In this document: in pieces, positions 1-13,307 of the stretch
Layout of the letters: each line of letters opens with the position of its first letter
How positions within the stretch are numbered: position 1 is the first letter of the stretch
Source of the DNA: Arctopsyche grandis
Taxonomy: Eukaryota > Arthropoda > Insecta > Trichoptera > Hydropsychidae
NCBI RefSeq assembly: GCF_051622035.1
Contig: NC_135365.1
Coordinates: 8,102,001 to 8,166,000 of the forward strand
Direction of reading: 5' to 3'
Length of the DNA stretch: 64,000 nucleotides
The notes under the pieces: generated by a model
The model's database searches: none
Told to the model about the DNA's origin: nothing
What the model saw: the letters and a program-made list of their open reading frames with translations, nothing else
Program-made: the position numbers and the translations under genes

Positions 1-3000
1 CGCTAACCTCACCAAACTTAACCCAACCTAACCTTACCATCACCGAAATCAAAGAATTCGAAATTGTAAGATTTTTACACGTAACTCGCTTACTTCACCA
101 AACCTAACCCAATCTAACCTTACCCTCACCGAAATCAAAGAATTCGAGATTAAGGGATTTTCACAAAACTCGCTTACCTCACCAAACTTAACCCAACTTA
201 ACCTAACCAGCACCGAGATCAAATAATTTGAGATTGTACGATTTACACAAAATACGCTTACCTCACCAAACCTAACCCAACCAAGCCTAACTTTCACCGA
301 ATTTAAAGAATTCGACATTGCAAAAATATACAAAAAACTCGCTATCCTCTTAAAACCTAACCCAACCTAACCTAACCATCACCGAAATCTAATAATTCGA
401 GATTGTAAGATTTACACAAAACTCGCTATCCTCACCAAACCGAACCCAACCTAGCCTAACTATCACCGAAATCAAAGAATACGACATTGCAAAAATATAC
501 AAAAAACTCGCTTACCTTACCAAACCTAACCCAACCTAACCTTACCAGCACCGATATCAAATATTTCGATATTGTAAAATTTACACAAAACTCGCTATTC
601 TCACCAAACCTAACCCAACCTAGCCTAACTTTCACCAAAATCAAAGAATTCGACATTGCAAAAATATACAAAAAACTCGCTATCCTCACCAAACCTAACT
701 TAACCTAACCTAACCATCACCGAAATCTAATAATTCGAGATTGCAAGATTTACAAAAAACTCGCTATCCTCACCAAACCGAACCCAACCTAGCCTAACTA
801 TCACCGAAATCAAAGAATTCGACATTGCAAAAATATACAAAAAACTCGCTTACCTCACCAAACCTAACCCAACCTAACCCAACCATCACCGAAATCAAAG
901 AAATCGAGATTGAGGGATTTACACAAAACTTGCTTACCTCACTAAACTTAACCAAACCTAACCTAACCAGCACCGAAATCAAATAATTCGAGATTGTAAG
1001 ATTTACACAAAACTCGCTATCCTCACCAAACCTAACCCAACCTAGCCTTACTATCACCCAAATCAAAGAATTCGAAATTGCAAAAATATACAAAAAGCTC
1101 GCTAACCTCACCAAACCTAACCCAACCTAACCTAACCATCACCGAAATCAAAGAATTCGAGATTGAGGGATTTACACAAAACTCGCTAACCTCACCAAAC
1201 TTAACCCAACCTAACCTTACCATCACCGAAATCAAAGAATTCGAAATTGTAAGATTTTTACACGTAACTCGCTTACTTCACCAAACCTAACCCAATCTAA
1301 CCTTACCCTCACCGAAATCAAAGAATTCGAGATTAAGGGATTTTCACAAAACTCGCTTACCTCACCAAACTTAACCCAACTTAACCTAACCAGCACCGAG
1401 ATCAAATAATTTGAGATTGTACGATTTACACAAAATACGCTTACCTCACCAAACCTAACCCAACCAAGCCTAACTTTCACCGAATTTAAAGAATTCGACA
1501 TTGCAAAAATATACAAAAAACTCGCTATCCTCACCAAACCTAACCCAACCTAACCTAACCATCACCGAAATCTAATAATTCGAGATTGTAAGATTTACAC
1601 AAAACTCGCTATCCTCACCAAACCGAACCCAACCTAGCCTAACTATCACCGAAATCAAAGAATTCGACATTGCAAAAATATACAAAAAACTCGCTTACCT
1701 CACCAAACCTAACCCAACCTAACCCAACCATCACCGAAATCAAAGAAATCGAGATTGAGGGATTTACACAAAACTCGCTTACCTCACTAAACTTAACCCA
1801 ACCTAACCTAACCAGCACCGAAATCAAATAATTCGAGATTGTAAGATTTACACAAAACTCGCTTACCTCACCAAACCTAACCCAACCAAGACTAACTACC
1901 ACCGAAATCAAAGAATTCGACATTGCAGAAATATACAAAAAACTCGCTAACCTTACCAAACCTAACCCAACCTAACCTAACCAGCACCGATATCAAATAA
2001 TTCGATATTGTAAAATTTACACAAAAATCGCTATCCTCACCAAACCTAACCCAACCTAGTCTTACTATCACCGAAATCAAAGAATTCGACATTGCAAAAA
2101 TATACAAAAAACTCGCTTACCTCACCAAACCTAACCCAACCTAACCTAACCATCAACGAAATCTAATAATTCGAGATAGTAAGATTTACACAAAACTCGC
2201 TATCCTCACCAAACCTCACCCAACCTAGCCTAAATATCACCGAAATAAAAGATTTTGAGATTGTTTGGTTTACACAAAACTCGCAAACCTTAACAAACCT
2301 TACCCAAACTAACCGTACCGTCACCGAAATCAAAGAATTCGAGAATAAAAGATTTTCACAAAACTCGCTTAGCTCACCAATCCTAACCCCACCTAGCCAA
2401 ACTATCACCGAAATCATAGAAGTCGACATTGCAAAAATATACAAAAAACTCGTTCACCTCACCAAACCTAACCCAACCTAACCTAACCATCACCGAAATC
2501 AAAGAATTCGAGATTGAGGGATTTACACAAAACTCGCTAACCTCACCAAACTTAACCCAACCTAACCTTACCATCACCGAAATCAAAGAATTCGAAATTG
2601 TAAGATTTTTACCGTAACTCGCTTACTTCACCAAACCTAACCCAATCTAACCTTACCATCACCGAAATCAAAGAATTCGAGATTGAGGGATTTTCACAAA
2701 ACTCGCTTACCTCACCAAACTTAACCCAACTTAACCTAACCAGCACCGAGATCAAATAATTCGAGATTGTAAGATTTACACAAAATACGCTTACCTCACC
2801 AAACCTAACCCAACCAAGCCTAACTTTCACCAAAATCAAAGAATTCGACATTGCAAAAATATACAAAAAACTCGCTATCCTCACCAAACCTAACCCAACC
2901 TAACCTAACCATCACCGAAATCTAATAATTCGAGATTGTAAGATTTACACAAAACTCGCTATCCTCACCAAACCGAACCCAACCTAGCCTAACTATCACC

Positions 3001-6000
3001 GAAATCAAAGAATTCGACATTGCAAAAATATACAAAAAACTCGCTTACCTCATCAAACCTAACCCAACCTAACCCAACCATCACCGAAATCAAAGAAATC
3101 GAGATTGAGGGATTTACACAAAACTCGCTTACCTCACTAAACTTAACCCAACCTTACCTAACCAGCACCGAAATCAAATAATTCGAGATTGTAAGATTTA
3201 CACAAAACTCGCTTACCTCACCAAACCTAACCCAACCAAGACTAACTACCACCGAAATCAAAGAATTCGACATTGCAGAAATATACAAAAAACTCGCTAA
3301 CCTTACCAAACCTAACCCAACCTAACCTAACCAGCACCGATATCAAATAATTCGATATTGTAAAATTTACACAAAAATCGCTATCCTCACCAAACCTAAC
3401 CCAACCTAGCCTTACTATCACCGAAATCAAAGAATTCGACATTGCAAAAATATACAAAAAACTCGCTTACCTCACCAAACCTAATCCAACCTAACCTAAC
3501 CATCAACGAAATCTAATAATTCGAGATAGTAAGATTTACACAAAACTCGCTATCCTCACCAAACCTCACCCAACCTAGCCGTAATATCACCGAAATAAAA
3601 GATTTTGAGATTGTTTGGTTTACACAAAACTCGCAAACCTTACCAAACCTAACCCAAACTAACCTAACCGTCACCGAAATCAAAGAATTCGAGAATAAAA
3701 GATTTTCACAAAACTCGCTTAGCTCACCAATCCTAACCCCACCTAGCCAAACTATCACCGAAATCATAGAAGTCGACATTGCAAAAATATACAAAAAACT
3801 CGCTAACCTCACCAAACCTAACCCAACCTAACCTAACCATCACCGAAATCAAAGAATTCGAGATTGAGGGATTTACACAAAACTCGCTAACCTCACCAAA
3901 CTTAACCCAACCTAACCTTACCATCACCGAAATCAAAGAATTCGAAATTGTAAGATTTTTACACGTAACTCGCTTACTTCACCAAACCTTACCCAATCTA
4001 ACCTTACCATCACCGAAATCAAAGAATTCGAGATTGAGGGATTTTCACAAAACTCGCTTACCTCACCAAACTTAACCCAACTTAACCTAACCAGCACCGA
4101 GATCAAATAATTCGAGATTGTAAGATTTACACAAAACTCGCTTACCTTACCAAACCTAACCCAAAGAAGACTAACTACCACCGAAATCAGAGAATTCGAC
4201 ATTGCAGAAATATACAAAAAACCTAACCCAACCTAACCTAACCAGCACCGATATCAAATAATTCGATCTTGTAAAATTTACACAAAACTCGCTATTCTCA
4301 CTAAACCTAACCCAACCTAGCCTAACTATCACCAAAATCAAAGATTTCGAAATTGCAAAAATATACAAAAAACTCGCTTACCTCAACAATCCTAACCACA
4401 CCTAACGTACCCATCACGGAAAGGAAAGAATTAGAGATTGTGGGACTTACACAAAACTCGCTTACCTCACCAAACCTAACCCAACCTAACCTTACCATCA
4501 CCAAAATCAAAGAATTCGAGATTGAGCGATTTACACAAAACTCGCTAACCTCACCAAACTTAACCCAACCTAACCTAACCAGCACCGAAATCAAATAATT
4601 CGAGATTGTAAGATATAAACAAAACTCGCTTACCTCACCAAACCTAACCCAACCAAGACTTACTACCACCGAAATCAAAGAATTCGACATTGCAGAAATA
4701 TACAAAAAACTCGCTAACCTCACCAAACCTAACCCAACCTAACCTAACCAGCACCGATATCAAATAATTCGATATTGTAAAATTTACACAAAACTCGCTA
4801 TCCTCACCAAACCTAACCCAAGCTAGCCTAACTATCACCCAAATCAAAGAATTCGAGATTGGGGGATTTACACAAAACTCGCTAACCTCACCAAACTTTA
4901 CCCAACCTAACCTGACCAGCACCGAAATCAAATAATTCGAGATTGTAAGATTTACACAAAACTCGCTTACCTCACCAAACCTAACCCAAACAAGACTTAC
5001 TACCACCGAAATCAAAGAATTCGACATTGCAGAAATATACAAAAAACTCGCTAACCTTACCAAACCATACCCAACCTAACCTAACCATCACCGATATCAA
5101 ATAATTCGATATTGTAAAATTTACACAAAACTCGCTATTCTCACCAAACCTAACCCAACCTAGCCTTACTATCACCCAAATCAAAGAATTCTAAATTGCA
5201 AAAAAATACAAAAAACTCGCTAACCTCACCAAACCTAACCCAACCTAACCTAACCATCACCGAAATCAAAGAATTCGAGATTGAGGGATTTACACAAAAC
5301 TCGCTTACCTCACCAAACTTAACCCAACCTAACCTTAACAGCACCGATATCAAATAATTCGATTTTGTAAAGTTTACACAAAACTCGCTATTCTCACCAA
5401 ACCTTAGCCAACATAGCCTAACTATCACCCAAATCAAAGAATTCGAAATTGCAAAAATATACAAAAAACTCGCTAACCTCACCAAACCTAACCCAACCTA
5501 ACCTAACCAGCACCGATATCAAATAATTCGATCTTGTAAAATTTACACAAAACTCGCTATTCTCACCAAACCTAACCCAACCTAGCCTAACTATCACCAA
5601 AATCAAAGATTTCGAAATTGCAAAAATATACAAAAAACTCGCTTACCTCAACAATCCTAACCACACCTAACGTACCCATCACGGAAAGGAAAGAATTAGA
5701 GATTGTGGGAATTACACAAAACTCGCTTACCTCACCAAACCTAACCCAACCTAACCTTACCATCACCAAAATCAAAGAATTCGAGATTGAGCGATTTACA
5801 CAAAACTCGCTAACCTCACCAAACTTAACCCAACCTAACCTAACCAGCACCGAAATCAAATAATTCGAGATTGTAAGATTTACACAAAACTCGCTTACCT
5901 CACCAAACCTAACCCAAACAAGACTTACTACCACCGAAATCAAAGAATTCGACATTGCAGAAATATACAAAAAACTCGCTAACCTCACTAAACCTAACCC

Positions 6001-9000
6001 AACCTAACCTAATCAGCACCGATATCAAATAATTCGATATTGTAAAATTTACACAAAACTCGCTATTCTCACCAAACCTAAACCAACCTAGCCTAACTAT
6101 CACCCAAATCAAAGATTTTGAAATTGCAAAAATATACAAAAAACTCGCTTACTTCACCAAACCTAACCCAACCTTACGTTACCATTACGGAAATCAATGA
6201 ATTAGAGATTGTAAGATTTACACAAAACTCGCTTACCTCACCAAACCTAACCCAACCAAGAGTTACTACCACCAAAATCAAAGAATTCGACATTGCAGAA
6301 ATAAACAAAAAACTCGCTTACCTCACCAAACCTAACCCAACCTAACCTAACCATCAACGAAATCTAATAATTCAAGATAGTAAGATTTACACAAAACTCG
6401 CTATCCTCACCAAACCTCACCCAACCTAGCCTAACTATCACCGAAATCATAGAAGTCGACATTGCAAAAATATACAAAAAACTCGCTAACCTCACCAAAT
6501 CTAACCCAACCTAACCTTACCATCACCAAAATCAAAGAATTCGAGATTGAGCGATTTACACAAAACTCGCTATTCTCACCAAACCTAACCCAACCTAGCC
6601 TTCCTATCACTTAAATCAATGAATTCGAAATTGCAAAAATATACAAAAAAACTCGCTAACCTTACCAAACCATACCCAACCTAGCCTAACCATCACCGAA
6701 ATCTAATAATTCGAGATTGTAAGATTTACACAAAACTCGTTTACCTCACCAAACCTAACCCAACCAAGACTAACTACCACCGAAATCAAAGAATTCGACA
6801 TTGCAGAAATAAACAAAAAACTCACTTACCTCACCAAACCTAACCCAACCTAACCAAACCAGCACCGATATCAAATAATTCGATATTGTAAAATTTACAC
6901 AAAAATCGCTATTCTCACCAAACCTAACCCAACCTAGCCTAACTATCACCCAAATCAAAGAATTCTAAATTGCAAAAAAATACAAAAAACTCGCTAACCT
7001 CACCAAACCTAACCCAACCTAACCTAACCCGCACCGATATCAAATAATTCGATCTTGTAAAATTTACACAAAACTCGCTATTCTCACCAAACCTAACCCA
7101 ACCTAGCCTAACTATCACCAAAATCAAAGATTTCGAAATTGCAAAAATATACAAAAAACTCGCTTACCTCAACAATCCTAACCACACCTGACGTACCCAT
7201 CACGGAAAGGAAAGAATTAGAGATTGTGGGAATTACACAAAACTCGCTTACCTCACCAAACCTAACCCAACCTAACCTTACCATCACCAAAATCAAAGAA
7301 TTCGAGATTGAGCGATTTACACAAAACTCGCTAACCTCACCAAACTTAACCCAACCTAACCTAACCAGCACCGAAATCAAATAATTCGAGATTGTAAGAT
7401 TTACACAAAACTCGCTTACCTCACCAAACCTAACCCAAACAAGACTTACTACCACCGAAATCAAAGAATTCGACATTGCAGAAATATACAAAAAACTCGC
7501 TAACCTCACTAAACCTAACCCAACCTAACCTAATCAGCACCGATATCAAATAATTTGATATTGTAAAATTTACACAAAACTCGCTATTCTCACCAAACCT
7601 AAACCAACCTAGCCTAACTATCACCCAAATCAAAGATTTTGAAATTGCAAAAATATACAAAAAACTCGCTTACTTCACCAAACCTAACCCAACCTTACGT
7701 TACCATCACGGAAATCAAAGAATTAGAGATTGTAAGATTTACACAAAACTCGCTTACCTCACCAAACCTAACCCAACCAAGAGTTACTACCACCAAAATC
7801 AAAGAATTCGACATTGCAGAAATAAACAAAAACTCGCTAACCTCACCAAACCTAACCCAACCTAACCTAACCAGCACCGAGATCTAATAATTCGAGATTG
7901 TAAGATTTACACAAAACTCGCTTACCTCACCAAACCTAACCCAACCAAGACTAACTACCACCGAAATCAAAGAATTCGACATTGCAGAAATAAAGAAAAA
8001 ACTCACTTACCTCACCAAACCTAACCCAACCTAACCAAACCAGCACCGATATCAAATAATTCGATATTGTAAAATTTACACAAAACTCGCTTTTCTCACC
8101 AAACCTAACCCAACCTAGCCTAACTATCACCCAAATCAAAGAATTCTAAATTGCAAAAAAATACAAAAAACTCTAACCTAACTAACTACTAACGTTACCT
8201 CACCAAACCTAACCCAACCTAACCTAACCATCACCGAAATCAAAGAATTCGAGATTGAGGGATTTACACAAAACTCGCTTACCTCACCAAACTTAACCCA
8301 ACCTAACCTTAACAGCACCGATATCAAATAATTCGATTTTGTAAAGTTTACACAAAACTCGCTATTCTCACCAAACCTTAGCCAACATAGCCTAACTATC
8401 ACCCGAATCAAAGAATTCGAAATTGCAAAAATATACAAAAAACTCGTTAACCTCACCAAACCTAACCCAACCTAACCTAACCAGCACCGATATCAAATAA
8501 TTCGATATTGTATAATTTACACAAAACACGCTATTCTCACCAAACCTAACCCAACCTAGCCTAACTATCACCGAAATAAAAGAAGTCGACATTGCAAAAA
8601 TATACAGAAAACTCGGTAACCTCACCAAACCTAACCCAACCTAACCAAACCATCACCGAAATCAAAGAATTCGAGATTAAGGGATTTACACAAAACTCGC
8701 TTACCTCACCAAACTTAACCCAACCTTACCGAACCAGCACCGAAATCAAATAATTCGAGATTGTAAGATTTACACAAAACTTGCTTACCTCACCAAACGT
8801 AACCCCACCTAGCCTAACTATCACCGAAATCAAAGAATTCGACATTGCAAAAATATACAAAAAACTCGCTAACCTCACCAAACCTAACCCAACCTAACCT
8901 AAACAGCACTGATATCAAATAATTCGATATTGTAAAATTTACACAAAACTCGCTATTCTCACCAAACCTAACCCAACCTAGCCTAACTATCACCCAAATC

Positions 9001-12000
9001 AAAGAATTCTAAATTGCAAAAATATACAAAAAACTCGCTAACCTCACAAAACCTAACCCAACCTAACCTAACCATCACCGAAATCTTATAATTCGAGATA
9101 GTAAGATTTACACAAAACTCGCTATGCTCACCAAACCTCACCCAACCTAGCCTAACTATCACCGAAATAAAAGAAGTCGACATTGCAAAAATATACAAAA
9201 AACTCGGTTACCTCACCAAACCTAACCCAACCTAACCTAACCATCACCGAAATCAAAGAATTCGAGATTGAGGGATTTACACAAAACTCGCTTACCTCAC
9301 CAAACTTAACCCAACCTAACCTTACCAGCACCGATATCAAATAATTCGATTTTGTAAAGTTTACACAAAACTCGCTATTCTCACCAAACCTTAGCCAACA
9401 TAGCCTTACTATCACCCAAATTAAAGAATTCGAAATTGCAAAAATATACAAAAAACTCGCTAACCTCACCAAACCTAACCCAACCTAACCTAACCATCAC
9501 CGAAATCTAATATTTCAAGATTGTAAGATTTACACAAAACTTGCTATCCTCACCAAACCTAACCCAACCTTACCTAACCCAACCTTACCTAACCCAACCA
9601 AGACTAACTACCACCGAAATCAAAGAATTCAACATTGCAGAAATAAACAAAAAACTCGCAACCTCACCAAACCTAACCCAACCTAACCTAACCAGCACCG
9701 ATATCAAATAATTCGATATTGTAAAATTTACACAAAACTCGCTATTCTCACCAAACTTAACCCAACCTAGCCTAACTATCACCCAAATCAAAGATTTCGA
9801 AATTGCAAAAATATAGAAAAAACTCGCATACCTCACCAAACCTAACCAAACCTTACGTTACCATCACGATAATCAAAGAATTAGAGATTGAAAGATTTAC
9901 ACAAAACTCGCTTACCTCACCAAACCTAACCCAACCAAGACTAACTACCACCGAAATCAAAGAATTCGACATTGCAGAAATATACAAAAAACTCGCTAAC
10001 CTCACCAAACCTAACCCAACCTAACCTAACCAGCACCGATATCAAATAATTCGATATTGTAAAATTTACACAAAACTCGCTATTCTCACCAAACCTAACC
10101 CAACCTAGCCTAACTATCACCCAAATCAAAGAATTCGAAATTGCAAAAATATACAAAAAACTCGCTAACCTCACAAAACCTAACCCAACCTAACCTAACC
10201 ATCACCGAAATCTAATAATTCGAGATAGTAAGATTTACACAAAACTCGCTATCCTCACCAAACCTCACCCAACCTAGCCTAACTATCACCGAAATAAAAG
10301 AAGTCAACATTGCAAAAATATACCAAAAACTCGGTTACCTCACCAAACCTAACCCAACCTAACCTAACCATCACCGATATCTAATAATTCGAGATAGTAA
10401 GATTTACACAAAACTCGCTATCCTCACCAAACCTCACCCAACCTAGCCTAACTATCACCGAAATAAAAGAAGTCGACATTGCAAAAATATACAAAAAACT
10501 CGGTTACCTCACCAAACTTAACCCAACCTAACCTAACCATCACCGAAATTAAAGAATTCGAGATTGAGGGATTTACACAAAACTCGCTTACCTCACCAAA
10601 CTTAACCCAACCTAACCTTACCAGCACCGATATCAAATAATTCGATTTTGTTAAGTTTACACAAAACTCGCTTTTCTCACCAAACCTTAGCCAACATAGC
10701 CTAACTATCACCCAAATCAAAGAATTCGAAATTGCAAAAATATACAAAAAACTCGCTAACCTCACCAAACCTAACCCAACCTAACCTAACCATCACCGAA
10801 ATCAAAGAATTCGAGATTAAGGGATTTACACAAAACTCGCTTACCTCACCAAACTTAACCCAACCTAACCTAACCAGCACCGAAATCAATTAATTCGAGA
10901 TTGTAAGATTTACACAAAACTCGCTTACCTCACCAAACCTAACACAACCTAGCCTAACTATCACCGAATTCAAAGAAGTCGACATTGCAAAAATATACAA
11001 AAAACTCGCTTACCTCACCAAACCTAACCCAACCTAACCTTACCATCACCGAAATCAAAGAATTAGAGATTGTAAGATTTACACAAAACCCGCTTACCTC
11101 ACAAAACCGAACCTAACCAAACCTTACTATCAGCGTAATCAAAGAATTCGAGATTGAAATATTTACACTAAACTCGCTAGCCTCACCAAACCCAAACCAA
11201 CCTTACCTAACCATCACCGGATAGAAGGAATTCGACATTGTAAAAATACACATAAAACTTGCTAACCTCACCAAACCTAACCCAACCTAACCTAACCCTC
11301 ACCGAAATCAAAGAATTCGAAATTGTTAGATTTTTACACAAAACTCGCTAACCTCACCAAACCTTACCCGACCTAGACTAACTATCAACAAAATCAAAGT
11401 ATTCGACATTGCAAAAATATACAAAAAAACCGCTTACCTCACCAAATCTAACCCAACCTAACCTAACCAGCACCGAAATCAAAGAATTGGAGATTGTAAG
11501 ATTTACACAAAACCCGCTTACCTCACAAAACCGAACCTTACCAAACCTAACCTTCACCGTAATCAAAGAATTCGAGATTGAAAGATTTACATAAAACTCG
11601 ATTATCTCCCCAAACCTAACCCAACCCAACCTAACCATCACCGAAATCAAAGAATTCGAGATTGAAAGATTTACACAAAACTCGATAACCTCACCAAACC
11701 TAACCCAACCTAGCCTAACTATCACCGAAATGAAAGAATTCGACATTGCAAAAATATACAAAAAACTCGCTTACCTCACCAAACCTTACCCAACCTACCC
11801 TTACCAGCACCGAAATTAAAGAATTGGAGATTGTTAGATTTATACACAAAACTCGTTTACAACTACTTAAAACTTGCTTAAAACTACCTCACAAAACCGA
11901 ACCCAACCAAACCTAACCATCACCGTATGCAAAGAATTCGAGATTAAAGATTAAAGATATCCACAAAACGTGCTAACCTCACCAAATCTAACCCAAACTT

Positions 12001-12691
12001 ACGTAACCATCACCGAAATCAAAGAATTCGACATTGCTTAAATATCCACAAAAGGGGCTTACCTCACCAAACCTAACCCAACCTAACCTAACCATCAGCG
12101 AAATCAAAGAATCGGACATTGCAAAAATATACACAAAACGTGCTAACTTCACGAAATCTAACCCAATCTAACCTTACCATCAATGAAATCAATGAATTCG
12201 ACATTGCAAAAATATACACAAAACGTGCTTACTTCACGAAACCTAACCCAACCTTACCTAACCATCACCGAAATCAAAGAATTCGACATTGCTTAAATAT
12301 CCACAAATCGTGCTAACCTCACCAAATCTAACCCAACCTAACCTAACCATCACCGAAATCAAAGAATTCGACATTGCTTAAATATCTACAAATCGTGCTA
12401 ACCTCACCAAATCTAACCCAACCTAACCTAACCATCACCGAAATCAAAGATTTTGACATTGCTTAAATATCCACAAATCGTGCTAACCTCACCAAATCTA
12501 ACCCAACCTAACCTAACCATCACCGAAATCAAAGAATTCGACATTGCTTAAATATCCACAAATCGTGCTAACCTCACCAAATCTAACCCAACCTAACCTA
12601 ACCATCACCGAAATCAAAGAATTCGACATTGCTTAAATATCCACAAAACGTGCTTACCTCACCAAACCTAACCCAACTTAACCTTACCATC
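1..12691. repeat. Telomere-like 84/85-bp satellite array with higher-order repeats
   Basis: The whole stretch is a tandem array of 84- or 85-bp monomers. Each monomer has a telomere-like core (CCTAA-CCCAA-CCTAA-CCTAA or close variants), then CATCACCGAAATCAAAGAATTCG, split here as CATCACCGAAATC and AAAGAATTCG, then one of two linkers: a GAGATTGTAAGATTTACAC type or a GACATTGCAAAAATATAC type, and then ACTCGCT(T/A)ACCTCACCAAA. Blocks of monomers recur as units: about 1,183 bp (61 vs 1,244), 1,350 bp (2,107 vs 3,457), 1,265 bp (4,353 vs 5,618) and 1,521 bp (5,618 vs 7,139), that is 14, 16, 15 and 18 monomers. Many long open frames occur on both strands because the 84-bp monomer keeps frame (28 residues) and has few stops; I see no sign that they are genes. 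Confidence 0.97.
12270..12660. repeat. Homogeneous block of 85-bp monomers
   Basis: Four to five consecutive monomers with the linker GACATTGCTTAAATATCCAC are almost identical at an exact 85-bp spacing (the string AAATCGTGCTAACC recurs near 12,307, 12,392, 12,477 and 12,562). This contrasts with the mixed 84/85-bp monomers to the left and marks the most recent local amplification in the array. Confidence 0.9.
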
Positions 12692-12917
12692 TGGACAATC
12701 TTCATGTTGTTATGGTCGCTCCCCACCTAATATTTAGTACAAATGTATAAATAGAGGGCTACCGACGGTGCACAATATATCAGTATTAGTTAAATATTCG
12801 ATAGGTGGTGTGCCAATCACCAAACACCAGCCGGCAGTCCCTCTTCTATTTTTTTAAATAAAGGAAAGTAAAAGCAACAGAAAGGAGTCATTATTACCAC
12901 AATTACACATTTTTCCA
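12692..12917 (+). mobile_element. Solo LTR inserted in the satellite
   Basis: A 226-bp block unrelated to the satellite interrupts a monomer. It begins TGGA and ends TCCA (TG...CA with 4-bp inverted ends) and is flanked by the duplicated satellite pentamer CCATC (12,687-12,691 and 12,918-12,922). Inside are a TATA box, TATAAATA, at 12,746-12,753 and a polyadenylation signal, AATAAA, at 12,857-12,862, in the order expected for an LTR read on the + strand. No internal region is attached, so it is a solo LTR left by LTR-LTR recombination. The family is not recognised. Confidence 0.8.
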
Positions 12918-13307
12918 CCATCACCGGAATCAAAGAATTGGATATTGCAAAAATATACACAAAACGTGATAACTTCACGAAACCTAACTCAACCTAACCT
13001 TACCATCACCGAAATCAATGAATTCGACATTCCTAAAATATCCACAAAACGTCCTAACCTCACCAAATCTAACCCAACCTAACCTAACCATCACCGAAAT
13101 CAAGGAATTCGACATTGCTTAAATATCCACAAAACAACTAACCGAACGTTTAACCGGACCTCACCTAACCCAACCCAACCCAACCATCACCGGAATCAAA
13201 GAATTCAACAATGTTAGATATAAAAATAACGTGCTAACCTAACCCAACCCAAACTAACCTTCACAGGAATCAAAAAATTCGACAATGCAAGATTAACCTA
13301 ACCGAAC
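12918..13307. repeat. Satellite, diverged edge subfamily
   Basis: The array continues but the monomers change: CACCGAAATC becomes CACCGGAATC, and a new linker, GACAATGCAAGATTAACC followed by GAACGTTTAACC, appears. The same subfamily recurs at 23,391, 24,639 and 29,549, so it marks the right (gene-side) edge of one original array that was later split by insertions. Confidence 0.85.

Noticed and set aside
49-12316. Dozens of 60-139-codon open frames on both strands, with a 28-residue repeat such as VRLGWVRFGEVSEF
   Set aside because: They follow from an 84-bp satellite monomer with few stops, occur on both strands over the same bases and start or stop where monomer length changes. No promoter, splice or codon signal supports coding.
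1-13307. CRISPR-like direct repeats
   Set aside because: The repeats are contiguous monomers without unique spacers, in a eukaryotic genome.
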